Positions 43,594-53,390 of a stretch of 64,000 nucleotides of DNA are shown piece after piece (position 1 is the stretch's first letter; every line of letters starts with the position of its first letter). The stretch is from Tricholoma matsutake (lineage: Eukaryota > Basidiomycota > Agaricomycetes > Agaricales > Tricholomataceae). A program made the position numbers and the translations under genes. The notes beneath the pieces were generated by a model. That model made no database searches. It was not told the origin of the DNA and saw only the letters and a program-made list of their open reading frames with translations. The stretch spans positions 1,798,001 to 1,862,000 of the forward strand of contig AP026539.1 in the NCBI GenBank assembly GCA_026075535.2, given 5' to 3'.

Positions 43594-44126
43594 TTGTCAT
43601 TTCCATGTGACTGTGTGGTCACATGGTTTCACTTACTTTCATTTATGCAGATATTTGATGAGCTGTATCTCCTCAATTCCTCAATGTTCTCTTAGTGCTT
43701 TTGCAAGTGAGGCCTTGTACATATAGAGCAGGTGCACACAAAGTACTACAGCCAGAAACCTCCTCATTCAGGTTTTCATTTTTGACCTGCAGCTCAGGAG
43801 CAGCAAAACATCGAAAGGCGATATCTTTTGCAATATTGGGTGCACCTGTAAGGGGTTTTGTAGTTATGTTTAGACATATATACTCTAGTTGCCTGCCAAC
43901 TCTGAAGTTCCCAATCCCAGCCATTCATTTGCAGTAGGCCTACCATCCCCATGTCATGCAAATGCATCAGAATGCTTACAACTTGCCAGGCTCTTGATGG
44001 AATAGTACACAGATTCATATTTATACTATTGGATGTATACTAGAGATCCTCCCAGTTTTGTGTGCTCTGGATACATGTATGTAGAGTGCCATATGCAATG
44101 CAAACTTTTGATAAGAAACATACTGA

Positions 44127-44999
44127 TCAGGCACATTGGTGACCGCATAGGCTGATTTGATGTAGTGTAGGATCCAAGACCCACCTTGTTTGGAGACAAG
44201 CTCCCAGCATAGGATCTGTGAGGGGACATGGTAGGGCCGGGGAGAGCGGCATCATTGCATGTGATGTGGTAGTGTTGATGGGGTGCTCCAGGGGCAAAAC
44301 TGGGGCCTGGGGAGTGAGCCAAGGGGAGCTGGGTGTGGCATAGGGATTTACAGAGCTTCGCAGGGGCTCTTGGAGCTGGCAGAGGTGTTCTGGAGTGTGC
44401 ACAACACATTTCAGCAACCGCATTTGCTTGTGGTCATGCAACTCGATATGCTGGGCTATAGACCATTGTGGTGGGCTGTCAATTGTGTTGGCAGGCGGCT
44501 CTGAGGTTGTGGCATCCATTTGGGTGCTAGACACGGCTCTAGCAGTCATTTCAGAGGTGGTTGCAACAGGGGTGGCAGCCATTATTGATGGTGATGTGGC
44601 AGTGGTAACGAGAGGCTTAGGAAACAGAGGGGGGGGCTGGGGACTCAGTTGGGGTGCCATAGGTTTGTTTGGAAGCGAGTACCACCATTCGCATGGTGCT
44701 GGTGGCCATTTTGGAGCTGGGAAGGAAGTAGTTGTTGTCATTGTCGACACCGTTGGCAGCACTGATGAAGGCTGTGCAGGCATTGTTAGGGGCAACATGG
44801 CAGCATCGAGGGGGGTGCTGGAGTGTTTGATGCAGTTTTGGGAGGCTGTCTCAGTGGTTTGGGATGTGGTTTGGATGCCAAAGTTGATGTACACATTTTT
44901 CAGCACAGTGGGGTCATCATCATGGAGGGGCTCTGTTTGTAGGGCATCACACTGACCTTTGGGGATGCTGTTAGTCTGTGAGGCCATTTTGGCAGTCAT
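44127..44999 (-). CDS. Hypothetical Pro/Thr-rich ORF in element X
   Basis: 290 codons without interruption, MTAKMASQTNSIPKGQCDAL at the start. Composition is Pro, Thr and Ser rich (APKWPPAPCEWWYSLPNKP, TTSEPPANTIDSPPQWSIA). No domain, signal peptide or membrane segment is visible. It is striking that it is open while its neighbours have stops, but the opposite strand is also open over 186 codons, so this may be composition. It could be the 5' part of a captured gene or nothing. Confidence 0.25.
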   Translation of the reverse strand: MTAKMASQTNSIPKGQCDALQTEPLHDDDPTVLKNVYINFGIQTTSQTTETASQNCIKHSSTPLDAAMLPLTMPAQPSSVLPTVSTMTTTTSFPAPKWPPAPCEWWYSLPNKPMAPQLSPQPPPLFPKPLVTTATSPSIMAATPVATTSEMTARAVSSTQMDATTSEPPANTIDSPPQWSIAQHIELHDHKQMRLLKCVVHTPEHLCQLQEPLRSSVNPYATPSSPWLTPQAPVLPLEHPINTTTSHAMMPLSPALPCPLTDPMLGACLQTRWVLDPTLHQISLCGHQCA

Positions 45000-45192
45000 G
45001 GGGGCTGCTTGGGTGGCAGCATTGGTGGTGGTTCACATTTGGGACATTGACACCTCTGGGGAGGTGCAGAGGCCCTCACTGTGGTTTGACATCCAACTCT
45101 CCTTTTCCTCCATTCAGCCATTCATCTTCCCTTCCTTGTATGCGAGCTCATGTGTCAACTCTCATTCCTCCTTTTTTTCTCCAAATCCAATT

Positions 45193-45670
45193 TCATGGCC
45201 TTCCCTCTGAATTGATCTTTGCCTGGCCATCACTGACAATACACACCATGACCATCTTCCACCTGTCCTTCCCCCAGGTCTTGCTCCAGTTCCTTTTACA
45301 CAGATGGGTGACATTCTTGATCACACCATGCATAGTGTGCCAGAAGAGCTCTTCATCCTCATTGTACATGGTCATGACAATGAACAACTCTGTATGGTGG
45401 GGAGGGTCATAATGGACTTGATGAAGTGTGAATCCAGAGTCTTTGAAGTCATTGGGGTGGCAGTTAGCTGCAGAATACTGCATGTGGGTGAACTTGCACT
45501 CATTGCAGAGAGCACACATGTTGAGGAGCTTTTGGGGGACCTCATTGTTGAGGATGAAGTTTCCATGGAAGAGCCTGGAGCTGTTTTTGAGAGAGTTAGT
45601 GGTGTGGGTAGTTGAAATGGAGGCGGGACATACTCTACTCATTTGATGGTTTTGTATTGTAATCCTCATT
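45193..45670 (-). pseudogene. CHS: Chitin synthase fragment captured by element X
   Basis: Minus-strand exon YKTIK-VE (45660-45634), an intron with GTATGT donor and CTCCAG acceptor (45575-45633, 59 bases), then LFHGNFILNNEVPQKLLNMC, FTHMQYSAANCHPNDFKDSG, FTLHQVHYDPPHHTELFIVM, TMYNEDEELFWHTMHGVIKN and KMVMVCIVSDGQAKINS. This is the conserved start of the catalytic region of fungal chitin synthases (division 1: TMYNEDE and VCIVSDGR). The enzyme polymerises UDP-GlcNAc at the plasma membrane; here only about 150 of some 900 residues remain and the QRRRW active-site block is absent. Many arginines are replaced by C, W, H or Q, and TGA at 45639 replaces R. The retained intron shows capture at DNA level. 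Confidence 0.88.
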
Positions 45671-45999
45671 GGACTCGTTGGATCTCGGCCACACACACTT
45701 TGAAGGCGGCATTCAACTGTCTTGCACAGGGCTGCAACTGCGACAATGATACTGTTCAGGACTATGACTGCAGATGTCCCTTCTTGGTGAAGGATCATAA
45801 TGTCTGTCACTTGCAGTGTGAGAGGTAGATCAGACAGGTGAATGAGAATGACAACTGTCAGGACCTGGAGAATGACGATGGTGGTTGCAGTCATCATAGG
45901 ATGGTGATCAATGGCCCCAACAGTCATAATGACTTGAACTCCTGATCATCTGCTTCCGCTCATGTTTAAGCCATCTCTTCTTTTCTTTTCCCCACATCC

Positions 46000-46470
46000 T
46001 TTCCTCTCTGCTCTTCTTGGGCTTAATGCCATTTCATTCCTGCATCTCTCACAAATGCAGAGGATTTGACACAGGTGCCTCCTGTTCTTGCTGTTTGATG
46101 GCTAACAATGAGTCTTCGTGAATTTTGGCAGCAATGTCATGGGCATTATTGGTATTTTGAACAGCAATAAAGTTCTTATGAGAGGCACCAAACTGATGTT
46201 TATAATTGAATTTAGTCACTTTCTTGCCCCAGTGCACAAATAAGACTCACCTTGGCCGGCTGTCAGAATTTTATCTACCCTCTTTTTACCAAGTAGATAG
46301 TCTTCCACATCATTCGGATTCTGACTATTCCTGGTTGCCAGGATAGCATACATCCACTCTAGTTTTTCTGTTCTCTTCTTGCCAGTTTGCTCTCCTTGGA
46401 GGCACTGGAGCTCTTGCAGTTGGTGTTCCTCCTCTTTTTCTTTGCGCAACTGGTCCAATTCTCTTCAAGC
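46000..46470 (-). pseudogene. CWC25: CWC25-like pre-mRNA splicing factor fragment captured by element X
   Basis: LDQLRKEKEEEHQLQELQ, TGKKRTEKLEWMYA, NSQNPNDVEDYLLGKKRVDK (46458-46270), an intron with GTGAGT donor and CATCAG acceptor (about 46201-46253), then FGASHKNFIAVQNTNNAHDI, AAKIHEDSLLAIKQQEQEA and a stop where LRLREMQ is expected (46049). This matches the N-terminal third of fungal CWC25, a step-one spliceosome factor, after its initial CIR-type 'KSWHP' start, which is missing. NAHDIAAKIHEDS in place of the expected NARDTAAKIREDP shows arginine loss. Same strand as, and 300 bases upstream of, the chitin synthase piece. Splicing leaves a one-base mismatch, another sign of decay. Confidence 0.85.
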
Positions 46471-46957
46471 TAATGAACAAAATTTGTAAGTAAAAAGGGA
46501 CTGTTTCTATACAGCAATGAGGACATATGGCTTTCTTTTCCACAAGCCAGACCGTCTCTCAGCAGGAGAGGTGCCAGGACTTCTTCATGTTCAAGTTTCC
46601 ACCACCCATTTTTACAATATTCTGTGGATACTAGTGTTGCCACTGGCTCAGCCGAGGTTTTTCAATAAAATGGCTATAGCATACCAGATAAATTTCCTAA
46701 ATTCACTAGGATACTTGAGCATATGGACGAGTCCATATGCTGAGGGGTCTTCTGCCAACATTATCTGACCAGATCCCCCATTCCTGACTTATTTACTCGG
46801 CTTTGATTTCAAGCCAAGCCATCAAGCTGAATTTTGTTTATTAAATAACTCAAGGACAATTGATCGGTTCAACTAATTTTGGCAGACAACCCCTCGGCTT
46901 ATGGGCCCATCCACATGCTCGAATATCTTGGTGAATTTAGGAAATTTACCTGGCATG

Positions 46958-47358
46958 TGTTAGGGCGACACCCACTATCTGCTAGCTAAGACCGTGTGGG
47001 TTCTCTCTACAAGAAGGGGGCGGGATCCGCGCTTGTGATGGGGAATTGATGGTTTTGATGCGAGGGGTTATTAATAGGTGAGTTTGTTGAGATAGGCCTT
47101 TCACACTGAAAACATAGGTGGAATACCTAAGAGAACACAACTGGGGTCCCCTAGGCATATATTTAGGGTTTATATACTATGTTACATATATTGTACATTG
47201 TTGTTACCAATGCACTCGTACATGCGCATACATTTTGATGTGTGCGAAATAAAATTCTCACACTATCAAAATGTAGCATCATTTGGCGTCATGTAGCGTA
47301 ATTCGACATAATAAAATAAAAATGAAAGTTTATTAGGTAATGGGGTGGTTTCCTAACA
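46958..47358 (-). repeat. 3' LTR of Gypsy-B2
   Basis: 401 bases, TGTTAGGG...CCTAACA; the purine-rich tract of the minus strand (AAAAGGGGGGTAA) lies immediately inside it at 47359-47371. Confidence 0.95.
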
Positions 47359-47369
47359 TTACCCCCCTT

Positions 47370-50300
47370 TTATGCCTCGACTTCCAGGCGAGAAAATATT
47401 ATGTTTGTCCCCTCTGTGAAATTTTGGTAAGGCCGGAATTTCATCCCCTCATACACCATTCTCGCAATGCGACACGGAGCATTCGGATTACGTTTAAAGA
47501 ATTGGGCAATCACGTTACATGCTTGCTTACAATTCTCTTCGGGTTCCCACAAATTATTTTTGTCAGTATAGTTTTTCCACTTTATTAAGAACTCCAATTT
47601 GTTCTGTCGAAGACGTGAGTCTAGAATTTCTTCAACTATGTATTCTGGAGCACCTTCTACTATTATTGGAGGTTGTGGAGTAGTTTGTTGGCCAGGAATA
47701 GTGGGCGGGCAGTAAGGGCATAGGTGGGATATGTTAATCTCGGGATCAATCTTAAATGATTGGGGTAATTTTAGCACTACTGCATTAGGTGAGATCACTT
47801 TAGAGATCGCATATGGGCCAACTTGTTTCTCCGTAAGTTTCTTCGAAGGTCGTGGAATGTTCAGGTCCTTGGTACTTAGCCATACCAAGTCACCAACTTT
47901 GTACTCTGGAGCACGTGCTCGAGTACGATCCACGTGTCGCATCATGTCATCATGTGCTTTCTTCAATGCTGCCTCTGCTTCCTCTTGTACCTTTTGCATC
48001 TTAGATACAAAATCTTCTACTGACTGTACTTTGACTTCCCTTCTGGGTTCTACTCCCATGTGAGGATGATATCCATAATTTGCGAAAAAGGGTGACATAC
48101 AAGTAGCCGAATGGAATTTGTTATTGTGAGAAAATTCAGCAATTGCCAACCATTCGGGCCAGTCGGTTTGTCGGTAGTTGACAAACATATGTAGGTACTG
48201 CTCCAACTCCTGATTCATCTCTCTGTCTGCCCATCAGTCTGCGGGTGATATGGCGTAGATAATTTAGTTTGAATTCCCAATATGTTGTTTAGTTCTTGCA
48301 TAAACACGGAAGCAAATTGTGGTCCGCGATCGGAGATAACGGTATCGGGTAACCCATGTAACCGCCATACCTGATTTAGATAGAGGCACGCCAAGCCCAA
48401 TGATGAGGTTTCTGTAGTAGTAGGAATAATATGGACCTCCTTTGTAAAGTGGTCGCATACTACGAATATTGCATCGTACCCTTGAGCCTCAGGTAATCCG
48501 GTAATAAAATCCCCAGATATATCTCGCCATGGCGCTTTAGGTATAGGGTTTGGCATTAATTTTCCTGCAGGTTTCTCTGGAAATTTCTTCCCTCTCATGC
48601 ACATATCACATCCATCCACATACCCCAACGCATACTTCGAAATTCTGGGCCACCAATAATTTCTCATTACTAATTCCAACGTCTTCCATCTTCCTGGGTG
48701 TCTGGCAATCGGCGCATTGTGATGTAACTGGACGATCTCCCTTCGCAAATCCTGATCCTTTGGTACATACACTTTTCCTCGAAACAACACCAACCCTTGT
48801 TCCTCAGCCCATTCGTCTCCTTTGATATTACCTTTCCTCTCTCCCTTTAGAGCTTTCATGGCTTCCACTACTTCATCGTCCATTTCCAAACATTGTCTAA
48901 TTTTAGACAACATTTCTGTTTCTGAGCTATCTATTAATAGATGCCCATGACGCATAGCGCAAATGCAAAAGTATTTGGGTTTGAGTAAGGTAACATTTTT
49001 ATTGTCCTCCTCCACCCCCCTTTTATGATCAATACGTCTGGATAATGCATCTGCTTTCCGCATTAAGCTTCCCGCTTTGTGGACCAAGTGAAAATTGAAA
49101 CATGATAGGAATAGTGCCCAACGTGCTTGCCAGCGATTAAGCTTTTTAGCGGACATGAAGTATTGCAGATTTTGATGATCTGTCCAGATCTCAATCTGAT
49201 GCATACATCCCTCCAAATAATGCCTCCACGCCTCCAATGCTCGTATTATCCCCAACATCTCTTTGTCATGCACATCATAATTCCTCTCCACATCATTCAA
49301 CCCTTTCAACAAGTATGCACAAGGATGCCATTTGTCATCTTTGCACAGCATTGATGATACTGCTCCAGTAGCAAAATCGGATGCATCGGATTCCACTTGC
49401 AAAGGGCATGTGAAATCTACTGGGGCTAATATTGGTCCCTCCACAAACTTCCTCTTCAACTCCTCAAACACTGTCTGCTGCTGCTCTCCCCACCTCCATA
49501 CTACTCCCTTTCGCATAAGGTTATGTAAGGGTGCGGCAATTTTAGAAAAATTGTGCACAAAGTGACGATAATAATTTGCGAGTCCCAAGAAGGCTTGAAC
49601 CTCCTTGACACGGGTGGGCACAGGCCAATCTGTGATCACCTGTACCTTGATTGGATCCATTTTGATCCCGTCAGGGCCGATCAATAATCCTAGGAACTCG
49701 ATCTCGCTTGCCCCAAACACACACTTCTCTGGTTTCAAAAATAGATCATTCTCCACCAACCTCCGTAACACCTCCTGCACTATCGCCTCATGATTCTCTT
49801 CATCCTCCATGAATATCAGAATGTTGTCAATAAATATTATTACCACGCCTTTGTCTATTACGTCCTTGAAAATGTTGTTTATCATATTTTGAAAGGTTGG
49901 GGGACCATTAGTCATCCCAAAAAACATGACAAGCGGCTCGAAGGATCCTTGACACATGGCAAATGCAGCCTTCCACTCATCTCCTTTCTTTATTTGTACA
50001 TTGTTGTATCCCCATCGTAAATCCAATTTTGTAAAGACCTTGGCTTTTCCCACCTTATCAATTATTTCTGAGATTAACGGCAGGGGGTACGCATTCTTCA
50101 CTGTCCACTCATTCAGATACCTATAATCGGTACACATCCTCTTCCTTTGGTCTTTTTTGGGCACGAAGAATATTGGTGATGTCTGCAGTGATTTAAAAGG
50201 TTGTATGTATCCTTTGCGCAATTGCTCCTTCAGGAACGCATCCACTTCTTCTTGTTCCATCAGAGATAACAGATATACCTTTGACTTCTTCGGCACAAAC

Positions 50301-51019
50301 CTGGGCTTCATCTCAATCGCATGATCCCATGGCTTCTGCACTGGCATTTGCTCAGACTCCTTCTTTTGGAACACTGACAAATGTTCATGATACACTTTTG
50401 GCACCCATTCCTCCACTGGCTTCTCCACCTTCACGATATTCTTGTCCCACGACTGTCCTCCACGAACTGCTCTAAAGGTTTGCTTTTGCTCTTCTTTCTT
50501 GATCATGATCGGAACTTCCCCATTTGGCATTTCCTCATCCTCCACTTCCTCCATCATAACAGAATACTTTCTTGGATGTTCTTTCTCTTTCTTTTTCCTT
50601 TTTTCCTTCTTCATCTTCCTCCCATACACATTACATTCCTTAGGACAATGAGTCATTTGTACTTTCCCAGTTTTCCAATCAATTTTGGGATTATGCTTCT
50701 GTAACCATGGACATCCTATTATTAGATTGGTTTTCTCAAGATTGCACACTTCAAATATGGCTCGCTCCTGATGCTCCTGATACTTTAGTACCATAGTCAC
50801 CTCCTCCTTGATAGTTCCTCCATGATTGACTGTTCCGTCAATATTGTACACCATTATAGGTTGCGCCAGCTTGCGTGTGTTAATACCGTTTCTGGTAATT
50901 AAGGATCGATTAATAAATAATCCTGTAGCACCACTGTCAAGCAACACTTCCACATCAATAGCTGCGTGCATGTCCACTGTCTTCAGTCCCACAGTCAAGG
51001 TAATTTCGGGTTCTATTCA
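47370..51019 (-). pseudogene. Gypsy-B2 pol, nearly complete
   Basis: One frame of 927 codons (50998-48215): protease VLLDSGATGLFI (residue ~20), RT with KAFTKLDLRWGYNN-type palm, MFFGMTNGPPTFQNM and catalytic box IIFIDNILIF (Asn for the second Asp), RNase H LQVESDASDFATGA to IWTDHQNLQYFMSAKK, integrase zinc site HHNAPIARHPGRWKT and CDMCMRG, core DFITGLPEAQGYDAIFVVCD, VISDRGPQF and YHPQTDGQTE. A 2-base AG duplication near 48214 then shifts the frame; 48218-47370 adds LEQYLHMFVNYRQ, the GPY/F-like region and a C-terminal chromodomain (PEYIVEEILDSRLRQNKLEF, LIKWKNYTDK). Upstream of the protease a TGA (51017) replaces Arg/Gln. Confidence 0.95.
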
Positions 51020-51189
51020 TGCAGAGTGAATAAAGAATTTAGGGGTTTTCAGAAATGACATGTGACAATTTTCTTTGTCACGTGATTCGCAACAGTTGTA
51101 CTCCTCCTTGATTTCCTTTTCTGATTTACTCTGGGTTTCCTCAGATACTAATACATTGTAATGATTCTGGGTCACCAATGGGGAAACCT

Positions 51190-52287
51190 TCACTGGGACT
51201 CTTCCACAAAATTCTCCTGCTTGCCCTCCTCCTGCTTCACTTCCTCAAATATAGTTCCCCTGATCTTTCTCTTCTGCTTACAATTCTTAGAAATGTGTCC
51301 TAACTGCCCACAGTTAAAACATTTAAGTGGGGCTCGTCTCCCCACTTGATCAACCTCCATTGCCTCTGCTGGTGCTGCTGACTCTGTAACTATAGGTGTC
51401 ACTGCCATGGCCGGTGGCTGTGCCCTTGGAGCTTGTGCCTGAGGCACCTTTCCTTTCTCAGACTTTCCTCCTAATGACTTTCCAAATTTACTACTTCCAT
51501 ACATCAACTTTGACTCCGCCTGTTCCTGCCGATATTGCCGGTCAAGGCGCATTGCCCAATTATACCACTCGTCCAACTTCTCTGGCATAGAAGGTAGTCA
51601 GTAGATAGACTTGAATAAAGAGGGATTTAATCCTGCTTTCAAAAACTCTACCAATGTGGCTTCTCCCATGTCTGTTTGCAAAGCTTCTGCTTTGAACTGC
51701 AAAATAAATTCATCCACCGTTAAGGAACCTTGGCGCATGGTCTTTAATTTAGCATTGGCTGTCACCTTTGGATTAGGGTCTCCAAACTGTGCCTCCAATC
51801 TCTCCAGAAATTCCTTGAAGGTTGCAAATGGTTTATTTCCCACAGCAATTTGATTAATAGCCTTGTTTCTCCAGAACTGTGCTTTCCCCCCCTGAATGTA
51901 TGAGAAAGCAAACATAATCCTAGACTCGGCTGTACGAAACTCTGGCTTCCTCCCATGGATGTATAATACTATAGAGCTGATGAAGGATTTTGTATTCTCC
52001 ATGGTACCGTCAAAGATTTGCGGGGGTGCATACTTAGGTAAGCACGCTTTTCCATTTCCAGATTTCTCCACCGTCTCATCCTCCTGCGATATCCACTCCT
52101 CCATCTCCTCCATCTCATCATCTCTTTCTCCTGTCATCTCTGGCTGTACTTCCACTTGTCTGGGCTGTGATGCTGCCAATACTGACACTAATTGTGACAT
52201 TTGTGCTGTGAGCGCATCAATTTTCGCCTCTAGTGCTGGTATGGGAACAGGATTAGGACCAGGATTAGAAGTTGAAGGTTCGGACAT
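51190..52287 (-). pseudogene. Gypsy-B2 gag with an internal TGA
   Basis: MSEPSTSNPGPNP at 52287; coiled coil ALEAKIDALTAQMSQLVSVL; acidic stretch; capsid domain IFDGTMENTKSFISSIVLYI, AQFWRNKAINQIA, FLERLEAQFGDPNP, SLTVDEFILQFKAEAL, VEFLKAGLNPSLFKSIY, then TGA CTA (51598-51595), then in the same frame MPEKLDEWYNWAMRLDRQY and the knuckle CFNCGQLGHISKNC (CX2CX4HX4C, near 51300), ending at TGA 51190. The pol frame lies -1 to gag and overlaps its last ~55 bases. The same TGA-CTA is in copy B1. Confidence 0.93.
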
Positions 52288-52773
52288 AATTGTAGAATCT
52301 GTGATGAATCACTTCTTTGACAAATTCAAAATTTTTCTTCAAGACCTCTCCAAATGTTTATGGGTCACGTGATAAGGTTCGTCGAGGTTCGTCAATGGTT
52401 CATCGTTCGTCGGGCGCCTATTTTGACACTTCAGATCAATAACCCTTCCAACAGTGCCTGATCTCGGAGATATCACTGAATTCGGCTTGTAACTAAAATA
52501 GTCGTCTGAATAGAGTAATGTAAATCGTAACTAAACCAGATCCGATCAGTTGTCTGGTTGCAGCTGTCCTAATGATGAGCGCTGCCCCTCGATCACTGGC
52601 AGTCGCAATGTAAGGCGAGGCCTGGCATCAGCTTATGAAAGAAAAGGTAGATTATGTATATACAAGTACTTCCGGCTTGTGCTGAAAGGATGAGTAATCG
52701 GATGTGGCGCAGTGAAACAATGACGTATGCACAAGTAAGAGAAGCCACACTGATATGGGGAGTTGTGTTCTTC

Positions 52774-53174
52774 TGTTAGGGTGACACCCACTATCTGCTA
52801 GCTAAGACCATGTGGGTTCTCTCTACAAGAAGGGGGCGGGATCCGTGCTTGTGATGGGGAATTGATGGTTTTGATGTGAGGGATTATTAATAGGTGAGTT
52901 TGTTGAGATAGGCCTTTCACACCAAAAACGTAGGTGGAATACCTAAGAGAACACAACTGGGGTCCCCTAGGCATATATTTAGGGTTTATATACTATGTTA
53001 CATATATTGTACATTGTTGTTACCGACGCACTCGTACATGCGCATACATTTTGATGCATGCAAAATCAAATTCTCACGCTATCAAAATGTAGCATCATTT
53101 GGCATCATGTAGCGTAATTCAACATAATAAAATAAAAATGAAAGTTTATTAGGTAATGGGGTGGTTTTCTAACA
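52774..53174 (-). repeat. 5' LTR of Gypsy-B2
   Basis: 401 bases with TGTTAGGG and a CTAACA end on the plus strand; followed by target copy GCATG. Confidence 0.95.
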
Positions 53175-53390
53175 GCATGCTATAGCCATTTTATTGAAAA
53201 ACCTCAGCTGAGCCAGTGGCAACACTAGTGGATACTATGAGAGGGTTACACAAGGTGGTTGATTGAGACTTGGAGTCTGATTGTTAAATATGGTGACTCT
53301 GTGACATCTGAAGCTCATCAGTGTTTACAACACTTTGACCATCAACCAATGCTCACTCCATAAACAGGAACTCTACATCTCTCAGCAAAT

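Larger units (their letters stand above)
46958..53174 (-). mobile_element. Gypsy-B2: nearly intact Ty3/gypsy chromovirus-type element, copy 2
   Basis: Perfect duplication GCATG (46953-46957 and 53175-53179); two 401-base LTRs (46958-47358, 52774-53174). Gag and pol are complete apart from four visible lesions: TGA in gag (51598), TGA in the 5' pol extension (51017), and a 2-base insertion near 48214 that shifts the last part of pol. The LTRs differ at about fifteen sites, most of them C/T or G/A changes at CpG, so it is not brand new but is much younger than Gypsy-B1. Inserted in the right arm of a MITE. Confidence 0.97.
46632..53227. mobile_element. hAT-like MITE (family M1), split by Gypsy-B2
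   Basis: Termini TAGTGTTGCC...GGCAACACTA with a perfect 8-bp duplication GTGGATAC (46624-46631 and 53228-53235) that fits the hAT consensus nTnnnnAn. Its arms are inverted repeats of about 140 bases (CCTAAATTCAC, GAGCAT-TGGA, GCTGAGGGG/GCCGAGGGG, TCTGCCAA). Removing Gypsy-B2 and one GCATG gives 374 bases, almost the same as its relative at 61387-61758 (372). Non-coding. Confidence 0.93.

Noticed and set aside
43331..43606. Independent copia fragment at 43.3 kb
   Set aside because: It is the continuation of Copia-2 beyond element X, not a separate insertion.
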